DNA of 64,000 bases. Source: Hyphomicrobiales bacterium. GTDB lineage: Bacteria > Pseudomonadota > Alphaproteobacteria > Rhizobiales > Beijerinckiaceae. The notes under the pieces were generated by a model. The model was given only the letters and a program-made list of their open reading frames with translations. It made no database searches and was not told where the DNA came from. This document shows, piece by piece, positions 41,491-49,537 of the stretch (its first letter is position 1; each line of letters opens with the position of its first letter). Both the position numbers and the translations under genes were made by a program. The stretch covers positions 186,001-250,000 of the forward strand of contig JAIXUP010000009.1 of assembly GCA_027483505.1 (NCBI GenBank), in the 5' to 3' direction.

Positions 41491-41856
41491 TCAGTCAAGG
41501 CCCACCTGCTGAAACTTCGAGATCAGGATCTCGGCGTCGAACGGCTTCATGACGTACTCGTTGGCGCCTGCATGCATGGCCCGCGCGATCTGGGCGATGT
41601 CGTTCTCGGTCGTGCAGAAGACCACCTTCGGAGCCTTGCCGAGCGGCAGGGCGCGCAAGGCCCTGAGAAAGTCGAAGCCGTCCATCACAGGCATGTTCAG
41701 ATCGAGCAGGATCGCATCCGGCATGCGCTGCTGGCAAAGCTCCATGGCCTGCGCGCCATCTTCGGCCTCGCTAACCTGGAAGGACAGGCCCTCCAGAATC
41801 CGCCGGGCGACTTTCCGGATCACCGCTGAATCATCAACTACCAGGCAGGTTTTCAT
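41491..41856 (-). CDS. cheY: Chemotaxis response regulator CheY
   Basis: The frame is open to 41913, but ATG 41856 (MKTCLVVDDSAVIRKV) gives 121 residues, the standard CheY length. It is a single receiver domain with DDS at 8-10, phospho-Asp in AILLDLNMP near 52, and Lys in VMKPFD near 103. Phosphorylated by CheA, it acts on the flagellar switch (FliM/FliN). The spacer to cheW is 31 bases. Confidence 0.94.
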   Translation of the reverse strand: MKTCLVVDDSAVIRKVARRILEGLSFQVSEAEDGAQAMELCQQRMPDAILLDLNMPVMDGFDFLRALRALPLGKAPKVVFCTTENDIAQIARAMHAGANEYVMKPFDAEILISKFQQVGLD

Positions 41857-41887
41857 TTGTGCTTGTCCTAAAATGGCGCTGGCGGGC

Positions 41888-42379
41888 TCAAGCTGCGCGT
41901 TGCATGGTTCCAAGGGTGCGTTTCAAATCAAGGATCACGATAATCCCGGTATCGAGCCTGTGGACGCCTTGCGACACGGCCCTCCACGCTGCCCCGATGT
42001 GGACCGGGCACGGTTCGAGGGTCGATGCCGGCAGACGCATCACGTCGCCGATGCCGTCGACGAGCAGCGCAAAGGGTTCGCCGCCGCTCTCGACGCCGAC
42101 CGCCATGCGCTCCCGACGGCCGGGCGTCTCGTCCATGCACAGCAAGGTCCGCAGACAGATGGCTGTGACCACCCGACCACGCAGGTTGATCAGTCCTGTG
42201 ACCATCGACGGGGCGAGCGGCACCGGGGTGATCCTGTTGACCGAGAACACTTCATGGACATCGTTGATGGGCAGTCCAAACGTCTGCCCGCCCACCTTCA
42301 TCGCGACATAGGCGACTTCGCCGCCGTTCTCGGCGCTTGTGGAGGCAAGGAGGCCTGTCTCTGCTCGCTTGGCGGTCAT
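41888..42379 (-). CDS. cheW: Chemotaxis coupling protein CheW
   Basis: The 163-residue product is a single CheW SH3-like domain with GQTFGLPINDVHEVFS near 31-46, LINLRGRVVTAICLR near 64-78 and the Asp-Gly pair in LLVDGIGDVMRLP. It links receptors to CheA. The first 22 residues are extra and polar. It overlaps cheA by 4 bases (ATGA), so the two are translationally coupled. Confidence 0.94.
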   Translation of the reverse strand: MTAKRAETGLLASTSAENGGEVAYVAMKVGGQTFGLPINDVHEVFSVNRITPVPLAPSMVTGLINLRGRVVTAICLRTLLCMDETPGRRERMAVGVESGGEPFALLVDGIGDVMRLPASTLEPCPVHIGAAWRAVSQGVHRLDTGIIVILDLKRTLGTMQRAA

Positions 42380-44988
42380 GCGGCCTCGCGTATGCCGGTG
42401 GGCGCGCGCCGCAGGGCGGCAAGCAGGGCCGGCCGGTCGAACTTGGCGACCAGTTCGCCAAGGCCGACAGAATGGGCGCGAGTGGCCAGTTCGGGGTGCG
42501 GGATAGAGACGAGGCCTATGACGGCGACATGCCCGTGGCGGGGGTGGCCAGCGAGGGCCTTGACCAGATCAAGACCACCGCTCGCATCATTTTCCACGTC
42601 CGCCACGATCATGCCGACGCCTGCCTGAGCCTCGAGCGCCGCCAAAGCCTCGCTCAGGCCGGAGCAGGGCACCGGCGTATGGCCCGCAGCCCTGATCACC
42701 GGCAGCAGCATGTCGCGCAGGAAGCTGGACTGTTCGACCAGCAAGACACGGGATGGCGTTGCCTCTGCGGCGGCCCTGGGCGTGGCCAGCCAGTCGGGAT
42801 AAGCCTGCGTCAGATAGTGGGCGAGATCGATCACCTCGGTGGCGCGGCCGGCGATCAAGGCCGAGCCGAGAACACCTTTTTCATGGTCGCTGAAGTCGAT
42901 GTCGACCGGCTGCGTGACGATGTCGAGAATCGCATCGACAGCCATGCCCATGCTGCGGTGGCCATCCGAAAAGATCACAATCGGCTGAAGCCCGCTGTCC
43001 GGCAGGCGCATGGCCTCGCTGCCCCTGATGATCGGCATGAGCTTGCCGCGATACTGCACGAGCGGCCGGCCCGAGGCCTGCTCGATCCGCGTTGCATCGA
43101 TTTCCTCAAGCCGCGTCACCAGCGACAGTGGCACGGCCCTGACCGCGCCACTGCACTGGAAAACGAGGATTGTTTCGCTGGTGCTATCCTCTTCGGGGGA
43201 TGGGTTGGCTCCGGCCTCCTTGATACCGTCGTTGGCTTCGCTGTCACCGATGAGGCGCGCAATCCCGTTGGCATCAAGGATCAGCACCACGGCGCCGTCG
43301 CCCAGAATCGTGTTGCCCGAGAACAGGGGAATTGACTTCAGCCCGCTGTTCAGCGGCTTGACCACGATTTCCTCCGTCTGCAGCACGGCATCGACCAGAA
43401 GGCCGAATTGCTGCTGCCCGAACTGGATCACCACGACGAAGCCCGTCTCCGGGGCGCTTTCGCCAGCCTGAAGCAGCGATGACAGCGTCACCACCGGCAG
43501 CAGCCGTTCGCGCAACCTGAGGACGCTGGCGCCGTTGACGGTTTCGACCGCATGATCGCTGCCGGGACGCACGCGCACGAGTTCCCTCACAGCGGCTTGC
43601 GGGACGGCGTAACGCTGGTCCGCGACAGTCACGATCAGCACCGAAACGATCGCGAGCGTCAGCGGAATCTTGACCGAAAAGGTCGTGCCGCGGTCCCGCT
43701 CAGAGGTGATGTCGATGGCGCCGCCGATGGCTTCGACATTGGACTTGACCACATCCATGCCGACGCCGCGGCCGGACACGCTGGAGACTGAAGCGGCGGT
43801 GGAGAAGCCTGCATGGAGGATATAGCGCGACACCTGCGCGTCGGTCATCCTATCAAGCTCGGCTGCGCTCGCGAGCCCTGCCTCAAGCGCCTTTGCGCGG
43901 ATGCGGGCGACGTCGAGACCCTTGCCGTCGTCGGCGATGCGGATCGTGATCGAGCCGCCTTCATGGCCGGCGCTGAGCCGGATGCGGCCGGTCTCGGACT
44001 TGCCCTTGGCCAGACGCTCGGCCGGGCGTTCGATGCCATGGTCGGCGGAATTGCGGACCATGTGCATCAGCGGGTCCTTGATCAACTCCAGCACCTGGCG
44101 GTCGAGTTCGGTGTCGGCTCCGTCCATGACAAGGTCGATCTTCTTGCCGAGTTCGGCGGACAGATCGCGGACGAGGCGGGGCAGCTTGTTCCAGGCATTC
44201 CCGACCGGCTGCATGCGCGTCTTCATCACGCCGTCCTGCAGTTCGGCGGTGATGTGAGAAAGGCGCTGCAGCGGCAGCTTGAAGTGCTGGTCGTCCTCCC
44301 GCCGGGCGATCTCGATCAGCTGGTTGCGGGTCAGAACGAGTTCGGACACCATGGTCATCAGGTGTTCGAGGGTGCCGACCTGAACGCGGATGGTCTGGTT
44401 TCCGGGCCGTGCCTCGCCGGGTTCGTCGGCAACCGGGGCGGGAGCTGGCGTGGGTGCCGGTTTTGGCGCGGGGGGCGCGGTCAGATCCGGGCCTTCAGTC
44501 GCACGGAAGGCACGTTCAAGCTCGTCGGCTGAGGCTTCGCCGGGCCTTGGGGCCGGGGCCTGAGCGGCCGCCGCTTCCCCCGCCCGGCCGGCGGGTGCAG
44601 TCCCGGGCGGGTCCGTCATGGCCCAGGCGGCATCAAGTGCGTTGATCAGGTCGCTGTCGTCGCCGTCCGGTTCCATGCCGGCGGTTGCCAGCGCCTGAAG
44701 GATCAGCTTGATGCGGTCGATCACCTTCAGGATCAGCGTAACCATCGCGGGCGTCGCCGGCGCTCCGTCGCGCAGGCGGCCGAGGAGTGTTTCGCCAGCA
44801 TGGGCAATCGCCTCCAGCCGGGGAAGGCCGAGGAAGCCGCAGGTGCCCTTGATGGTATGCAGCATGCGGAAGACATTGCGCAGGATATCGACGTTCGAGG
44901 GGTTGCTCTCGAACTCGACCATCTGACGGTCCACGGTCTCAAGGTGCTCGTGGGATTCCGTCAAAAACTCTGTGAGGAGTTCGTCCAT
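42376..44988 (-). CDS. cheA: Hybrid chemotaxis histidine kinase CheA
   Basis: The 870-residue product has an HPt domain (1-105) with phospho-His at about 44 in HTIKGTCGF. An Ala/Pro-rich linker runs from about 125 to 195, a dimerisation domain from 198 and the HATPase from about 300 to 445 (HMVRNSADHGIE, then DDGKGLD). A CheW domain (450-585), a second CheW-like domain (605-745) and a C-terminal receiver (760-868) follow. In the receiver the usual acidic pair is Glu-Gln (VEQS); the phospho-Asp (VADVEN) and Lys (AKFD) remain. No Shine-Dalgarno is seen before the ATG, where a long hairpin ends. Confidence 0.95.
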   Translation of the reverse strand: MDELLTEFLTESHEHLETVDRQMVEFESNPSNVDILRNVFRMLHTIKGTCGFLGLPRLEAIAHAGETLLGRLRDGAPATPAMVTLILKVIDRIKLILQALATAGMEPDGDDSDLINALDAAWAMTDPPGTAPAGRAGEAAAAQAPAPRPGEASADELERAFRATEGPDLTAPPAPKPAPTPAPAPVADEPGEARPGNQTIRVQVGTLEHLMTMVSELVLTRNQLIEIARREDDQHFKLPLQRLSHITAELQDGVMKTRMQPVGNAWNKLPRLVRDLSAELGKKIDLVMDGADTELDRQVLELIKDPLMHMVRNSADHGIERPAERLAKGKSETGRIRLSAGHEGGSITIRIADDGKGLDVARIRAKALEAGLASAAELDRMTDAQVSRYILHAGFSTAASVSSVSGRGVGMDVVKSNVEAIGGAIDITSERDRGTTFSVKIPLTLAIVSVLIVTVADQRYAVPQAAVRELVRVRPGSDHAVETVNGASVLRLRERLLPVVTLSSLLQAGESAPETGFVVVIQFGQQQFGLLVDAVLQTEEIVVKPLNSGLKSIPLFSGNTILGDGAVVLILDANGIARLIGDSEANDGIKEAGANPSPEEDSTSETILVFQCSGAVRAVPLSLVTRLEEIDATRIEQASGRPLVQYRGKLMPIIRGSEAMRLPDSGLQPIVIFSDGHRSMGMAVDAILDIVTQPVDIDFSDHEKGVLGSALIAGRATEVIDLAHYLTQAYPDWLATPRAAAEATPSRVLLVEQSSFLRDMLLPVIRAAGHTPVPCSGLSEALAALEAQAGVGMIVADVENDASGGLDLVKALAGHPRHGHVAVIGLVSIPHPELATRAHSVGLGELVAKFDRPALLAALRRAPTGIREAA

Positions 44989-44990
44989 GC

Positions 44991-45040
44991 GCGACGATGC
45001 AACCTACGCTACAGCTACTGTGAGCGCTCACCATCGTCGC
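44991..45040 (-). promoter_or_regulatory. Long hairpin in the cheA leader
   Basis: GCGACGATG (44991-44999) pairs with CATCGTCGC (45032-45040). Between them is the perfect 12-bp palindrome GTGAGCGCTCAC (45020-45031). In the chpT-cheA mRNA the structure ends 2 bases before the cheA ATG, where no ribosome site is seen. It could set the ratio of cheA to chpT translation. Confidence 0.5.
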
Positions 45041-45106
45041 TAAGGGTGAATGATCGGTTGAAATGTCGCTGAAATCGTAAACAACGTTGCGGCTTTGCAG
45101 CCCCAT

Positions 45107-45775
45107 TCAGGCAGCCGGCGGCGCCGCCGTAATGGTGACGGTTTCGCCGTCGAGCTTGAGGTCGACGTCAAGCCCGGCGGCGCGTGCAACCTGCCCGGCA
45201 TAGTAGGGCTGGATGGCGTGGGCGTCGACCACCCCGTTGCTGGCCCGGCCGGCGAGCAGGTCGGCGGCATGGGGCGGTATTCGGGCGTTGATGCCGGTGG
45301 CTGTAATGGTGAAGCGGCCCTGCTCGCCATCGACGGTGGCGTCGACCACGAGGGAGCCGCCGCGCGGAATGGCGCCCGCCCCGATCATCAGCAGGTTCAG
45401 GACAAGTTTGACCTGGTTCTTGGGCAGCAGCGCACGCGGAACATGCCACGACAGCTTGACCTTTTCGTCCGCGAAGAAGGACGCCGCGACGTTGCCCGCA
45501 TCGCCCGTGTCGATCATCGCGCCTGCCGATCCCGCGGCGCCGAAGGCGATGCGTGCGAACTGCAGCCTGGCGGAGGCCTGGCGCGAGCTCTTTCGGACGA
45601 GATCGATCGAGAACTCCTTCATCGACGCGTCGCCGGTGTCATACAGTTCGATGCCGTTGACGATCGCCCCGACCGGACTGATCACGTCATGGCAAACGCG
45701 GCTGCAGAGCAGGCTCGCCAGATCAAGGCCTTCCAGCGTGACTGCCGCGATGTTTGCCGGCGCGTCTGTCATCAT
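45107..45775 (-). CDS. chpT: Histidine phosphotransferase ChpT
   Basis: GGGAG lies 7 bases before ATG 45775; the frame open to 46402 runs through another gene. The 222-residue product has the ChpT phospho-acceptor His at about 29 in SRVCHDVISPVGAI. It has a degenerate HATPase-like C-terminal half (VKLVLNLLMIGAGAIPRGG near 120-138). In Caulobacter and Brucella ChpT passes phosphate from CckA to CtrA and CpdR. The gene lies directly upstream of cheA on the same strand, 118 bp apart. A GANTC site (45799-45803) is in its promoter region. Confidence 0.92.
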   Translation of the reverse strand: MMTDAPANIAAVTLEGLDLASLLCSRVCHDVISPVGAIVNGIELYDTGDASMKEFSIDLVRKSSRQASARLQFARIAFGAAGSAGAMIDTGDAGNVAASFFADEKVKLSWHVPRALLPKNQVKLVLNLLMIGAGAIPRGGSLVVDATVDGEQGRFTITATGINARIPPHAADLLAGRASNGVVDAHAIQPYYAGQVARAAGLDVDLKLDGETVTITAAPPAA

Positions 45776-45922
45776 TGCTGCACTCCCATTTGAGCGGCGA
45801 ATCGTTATAGTGTATGTGTCTCGGTGTAGCGGGCCGCGTGCGGCCTTGCAAAGCGGATGGTAAGACCCTTCCGGCCCACACGCTGGAATTGCAGCCGCGG
45901 AAAGTTCGGCCCCGTGCCCGTC

Positions 45923-46771
45923 ATGCCCCTCATTCCCGCGAACTTCCTTGGGCTGATGCAAGATCAGCTTGCCTACAAGCTGTTCGTGGCGTCTCTCGCT
46001 GGCGCGCAGGCGCTGATGGACTTCTGGTGCGGACAAACCGCGCGGACCGAGAAGACCGATGGTTCGGTCGTTTCGGAGGCCGACCATGCCGCCGATGCGG
46101 CTGTGAGAAAAGCCCTGGCCGAGCTCTCGCTCGAGGCTCAGCTGGTGAGCGAGGAATCGGAGTCCCATGCGGCTGCCGGCGACGGGACGTTCCTGCTGCT
46201 GGACCCGCTGGATGGAACCGACGAGTTCCTCGCCCATGGCAAGGAATTCTGCGTCTGCCTCGCGGCCATCCATCACGGACGCCCCGTCGCTGGCGCGATC
46301 GTGGCGCCCGCGCTGCAGCGGGCATGGTACGCCGGCGAGACATGCTTTGGCGTCGATCTCGGCCCAGATCTGTCGCCGCCGGCCCGGTCGGAGCCGCTGC
46401 ATGTGCGCAACCGGGCGACCGCCGAGCCGACACGGGCGCTCGTCAGCCGCCGGAATGGCGACGCTCGGTCGGACGCCGCCTTGAGGCGCTGCGGGGTGTC
46501 GTCGCTGATGCCGGCCTCATCGGCGATCAAGTTCGGCTTCCTCGCCGAAGGCAGGGCTGACATCCTCGTGCGGCACGGCCGCACCATGGCGTGGGACATT
46601 GCCGCAGGCGAGGCCGTTCTGGCTGCAGCGGGCGGCAGCGTGCGCGGCTTCGATGGTCGGGCGCTGATGTACAGCGGGTCGGATGGCGGGTTCGGCAATC
46701 CGCCCTTCATCGCCGTTGCGGACGAAGGGCTGGTTCAGCCCGTCCTGCTCGCGGTTCAGTGCACCAACTGA
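45923..46771 (+). CDS. cysQ: Inositol monophosphatase family protein (CysQ-like)
   Basis: The product has about 282 residues from ATG 45923 (alternatives 45857 or 45956). Metal-binding motifs of the family are present: VSEADHAAD near 49-57, EES near 78, LLLDPLDGTDEF near 93-104 and WDIAAGEAVLAAAGG near 221-235. They fit 3'(2'),5'-bisphosphate nucleotidase CysQ or histidinol-phosphate phosphatase relatives. It would recycle PAP from sulfate assimilation. The gene is divergent from chpT and its 3' end overlaps the opposite YHS-domain gene by 16 bases. Confidence 0.78.
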   Translation: MPLIPANFLGLMQDQLAYKLFVASLAGAQALMDFWCGQTARTEKTDGSVVSEADHAADAAVRKALAELSLEAQLVSEESESHAAAGDGTFLLLDPLDGTDEFLAHGKEFCVCLAAIHHGRPVAGAIVAPALQRAWYAGETCFGVDLGPDLSPPARSEPLHVRNRATAEPTRALVSRRNGDARSDAALRRCGVSSLMPASSAIKFGFLAEGRADILVRHGRTMAWDIAAGEAVLAAAGGSVRGFDGRALMYSGSDGGFGNPPFIAVADEGLVQPVLLAVQCTN

Positions 46772-47289
46772 GTTTCCACCGCCGACCAGTTGCGTTGCGC
46801 CACGGCGCGCAGGTCCGGCTCGGCCAGCCATCTGGCCTTGTTCTGTGAATTGCGGAACAGCAGCAGCCCGCCGTCCGCGATCAGGAAGTATTCCGGATTG
46901 GAGGTGACCGCGCGCCCGCCCGCCACGCCGACCGGATCATATCCGCCGAAAATCGGGCTGTAGACCTCTGGATTGCGCGCGAATGCACTGCGGTTTGCGG
47001 CGTTGGCGAAACGCCAGACGATGCCGTTGTGCATGAGTTCAAACTGCGCCCGGCCGCCGATTGCGCGACCTGACGTGAAATAGGACACAGGGTCGATGCC
47101 ATCAAGCGCCAGCCCGCTGCTGTGCTGGATCGGTACGAGTTCGCTGATCTTGGGCAATTCCGGCAGGGTTGGCAGGCGGCTGTCTGCGCCTGCGCCCGAT
47201 GCATCCACCGCTGACACGCACAGGCCGAGCGCCACTATCGCCGGAGCCGCGCGGTCGAACCAGGTCCGATGCCTTGCATTGGCCGTCAT
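46756..47289 (-). CDS. YHS domain-containing exported protein
   Basis: The 177-residue product starts with an N-terminal hydrophobic segment (signal or anchor, about 13-32). A YHS-like domain follows: GIDPVSYFTSGRAIGGRAQFELMHNGIVWRFANAANR near 63-100, then a PEVYSPIFGGYDPVG segment near 106-120. The family often appears in the periplasm and may bind metal, but the canonical Cys residues are absent. It ends within the last codons of the CysQ-like gene on the other strand. Confidence 0.78.
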   Translation of the reverse strand: MTANARHRTWFDRAAPAIVALGLCVSAVDASGAGADSRLPTLPELPKISELVPIQHSSGLALDGIDPVSYFTSGRAIGGRAQFELMHNGIVWRFANAANRSAFARNPEVYSPIFGGYDPVGVAGGRAVTSNPEYFLIADGGLLLFRNSQNKARWLAEPDLRAVAQRNWSAVETQLVH

Positions 47290-47424
47290 CGCAGATGATC
47301 CTGTCGCGTGTGATTCGGTTCCGGCGTCACGATCCGGTCCCGTATGAATTACATCTGGTCAGCTACAGGCTGACATGTAACCGAAAGGTTGACGCCCGTG
47401 TTTCGCCAGGAGGTCGTGTTGCAG

Positions 47425-48006
47425 ATGAGGTTGCCAATCCGTTTCGCGATGCTGGCGTTTTTGCTGGTGGCCATGACCGGCCTTGCCCCGCATTCCGCCT
47501 CTGCGCAGCAGGGCAATGGCGGCACCTTCAAGCCGGCCGAGCTGATCGGGTCAGGGCACAAGTTCTTCGGCAACGTCTCGCGCGGCCTCGCGCTGGCGAT
47601 CGAGGAAGCCGTGCGCCGCTGGGGCGAGCCCAACGGCTATGTCCTGGGCCAGGAGGGGTCGGGCGCGTTCGTGGCCGGACTGAGGTTCGGCGAGGGCACG
47701 CTTTACACCCGCAACGCCGGAGACCGGCGCGTGTTCTGGCAGGGGCCGTCGCTCGGCTTCGACTTCGGCGGCGACGGCGCGCGCACCATGATGCTGGTCT
47801 ACAACATGCCGCGCACCGATGCGATCTTCCAGCGCTTCGGGGGGGTCGACGGTTCCGTCTATTTCATCGCCGGCTTCGGCTTCACCGCGCTCACCGCAGG
47901 CGACGGCGTGACGGTCGTGCCGATCCGCAGTGGCGTCGGCGCCCGGCTTGGCGTGAATGTCGGCTATCTCAAGTTCACGCCGAAATCGACATGGAATCCT
48001 TTCTGA
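47425..48006 (+). CDS. eipA: DUF1134 (EipA-like) envelope protein
   Basis: AGGAGG at 47408-47413 supports a start in the ATG 47425 / TTG 47419 pair; the ATG gives 193 residues. The signal peptide MRLPIRFAMLAFLLVAMTG ends near ASAQQ. The mature part is the DUF1134 domain: GSGHKFFGNVSRGLALAIEEAV near 41-62, FVAGLRFGEGTLYTR near 81-95, and RIYF-type glycine-rich strands. In Brucella the homologue EipA is a small soluble periplasmic barrel needed for envelope integrity, and is controlled by CtrA. The symbol is given by family resemblance. Confidence 0.85.
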   Translation: MRLPIRFAMLAFLLVAMTGLAPHSASAQQGNGGTFKPAELIGSGHKFFGNVSRGLALAIEEAVRRWGEPNGYVLGQEGSGAFVAGLRFGEGTLYTRNAGDRRVFWQGPSLGFDFGGDGARTMMLVYNMPRTDAIFQRFGGVDGSVYFIAGFGFTALTAGDGVTVVPIRSGVGARLGVNVGYLKFTPKSTWNPF

Positions 48007-48112
48007 CAGACCTTTCGGTCGTCACGGAACTTTCTTGCCGGTTTCAAATCCAGCCATGACGTCCTTACCGTAACGTGATAACGTTTCACCCCAGAACGTG
48101 GGGACGCTTGTC

Positions 48113-49501
48113 GTGATTGAAGCTGTCATGCTGGCTGCGCTGGGCTTCCTTGCCGCAACCTTTCTGTGGCTCCTGATCCTGCCGGCCATCAGCCGACGCG
48201 CCGAGCGGCTGGCCCGCCGCCGCGCCGAACTGACATTCCCGATTTCGGTCGACGAGATCGCCGCCGAGCGCGACCATCTGCGCGCCGAGTATGCGGTCAG
48301 GCAGCGTGAGCTGGAACGCCGGAGCGAGGAGAGCGCCGCACTGCGGGCCGAGGCGCTTGCGAAGGTCGGTGGTCTCGATATCCAGATTTCCGAGTTGAAG
48401 ACCACGCTCGGCGTGCGCGACGTCAACATTGCCGACCTTTCCGGGCGGCTGACGGACACCGCGGCCGATCTTGCGCAAACGCGCGCCCGGCTGGCCGATG
48501 AAGAAGCCGGGCATGCCGGAACGCGGGCTGACCTTGCGATCCGGGGCGAAGCGCTGGCGGAGCGGGACAAGGACATCGCCGCTCTCCGGGTCGAGCGCGC
48601 GGACCTGACGGCGACGCTGGCCGCGCGCGTGCGCGATCTTGAAGCCGCCACGGATCGCGGCAACCATCTGAGCCGGGAACTGGCCGCCACGGCAGGTGCA
48701 TTGGCCACGCTGCGCGACGCCCATGCTGCCTTGTCAGGACAGCGCGACCAACTCGAGACATCCTTGTCCGCCAGTGAAGCGCTCGGCGCGGCGCAGGCCG
48801 CCGAACTGTCGCGTCTGAGGGCCACGCTTGCAGACACGCAGGCCAGCTTCGCGGCGGAACAGGCCGGCCACAGCACGACTCGCTTTGCCTTCGAACAGCG
48901 CGGCGTCGAGCTTTCCGCCCTCCTGAGCGAACGAGACACTCTGCGCCAGCGGCTGAAAGCAAGCGACGACGCGCTTGCGACACAGACCCAGATCGTCACC
49001 GAACTGCAGGCGGCCAAGGCCACGATCACGGCGCAGGAGAAGGCAAGCCGCGTGGAGATCGGCAAACTCAGCGCGGACCTCCGCGGGCTGGTCGCCGACA
49101 AGGCCAGGCTGGAAGCCGCCCAGGGCACGATCCGCCGTGAGGCCGAGGCGCGGACGCATTCCCTCAACGCGAACCTTGACGAGATGCGGGCGAAGCTGGC
49201 GGCCATGAAGGCCGAGCGGACCAGCCTTTCTTCCGAGTTGTCTGAGCTTAGGCGCAGTGCCGAGAAGGCGCGCGCCCGGATAGAGGCGGAGAATGCCGAA
49301 CTGCGGCGGGCGATCATTCAGGTCGGCGACGCGTTCCTCGAGCGCGCTCCTGCGTCCGACGCGGCATCAGCGCGTTTCACCGCTTCGGATTTGCCGCCTT
49401 TGGGCGCCAGCGGCGGCAAGGGCTCCGCCAAGGCGACACGCACGGGCGGGGGCATGGCGCGCAAGACGCCGCCGATCGTGCCGGACCGCGCCGCCGAGTG
49501 A
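48113..49501 (+). CDS. Membrane-anchored coiled-coil protein, unknown
   Basis: The GTG at 48113 follows GGGGA by 9 bases; the GTG at 48098 is less likely. The product has about 462 residues. One N-terminal membrane helix (about 4-25, ending FLWLLILP) is followed by Arg residues on the inner side. About 390 residues of Ala/Glu/Leu/Arg-rich heptad sequence (coiled coil) follow, then a short Pro/Gly/Lys tail. No catalytic domain is visible. It resembles a scaffolding or envelope-spanning protein. It has no known family I recognise and no operon partner on this strand. Confidence 0.75.
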   Translation: MIEAVMLAALGFLAATFLWLLILPAISRRAERLARRRAELTFPISVDEIAAERDHLRAEYAVRQRELERRSEESAALRAEALAKVGGLDIQISELKTTLGVRDVNIADLSGRLTDTAADLAQTRARLADEEAGHAGTRADLAIRGEALAERDKDIAALRVERADLTATLAARVRDLEAATDRGNHLSRELAATAGALATLRDAHAALSGQRDQLETSLSASEALGAAQAAELSRLRATLADTQASFAAEQAGHSTTRFAFEQRGVELSALLSERDTLRQRLKASDDALATQTQIVTELQAAKATITAQEKASRVEIGKLSADLRGLVADKARLEAAQGTIRREAEARTHSLNANLDEMRAKLAAMKAERTSLSSELSELRRSAEKARARIEAENAELRRAIIQVGDAFLERAPASDAASARFTASDLPPLGASGGKGSAKATRTGGGMARKTPPIVPDRAAE

Positions 49502-49537
49502 TCTGACGGCAGGCCGCGCGCCGCACAGGCTGTGTTT

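Noticed and set aside
45857-45922. Upstream start for the CysQ-like gene
   Set aside because: The extra 22 residues are Arg/Pro/Cys-rich and lie in the divergent chpT promoter region.
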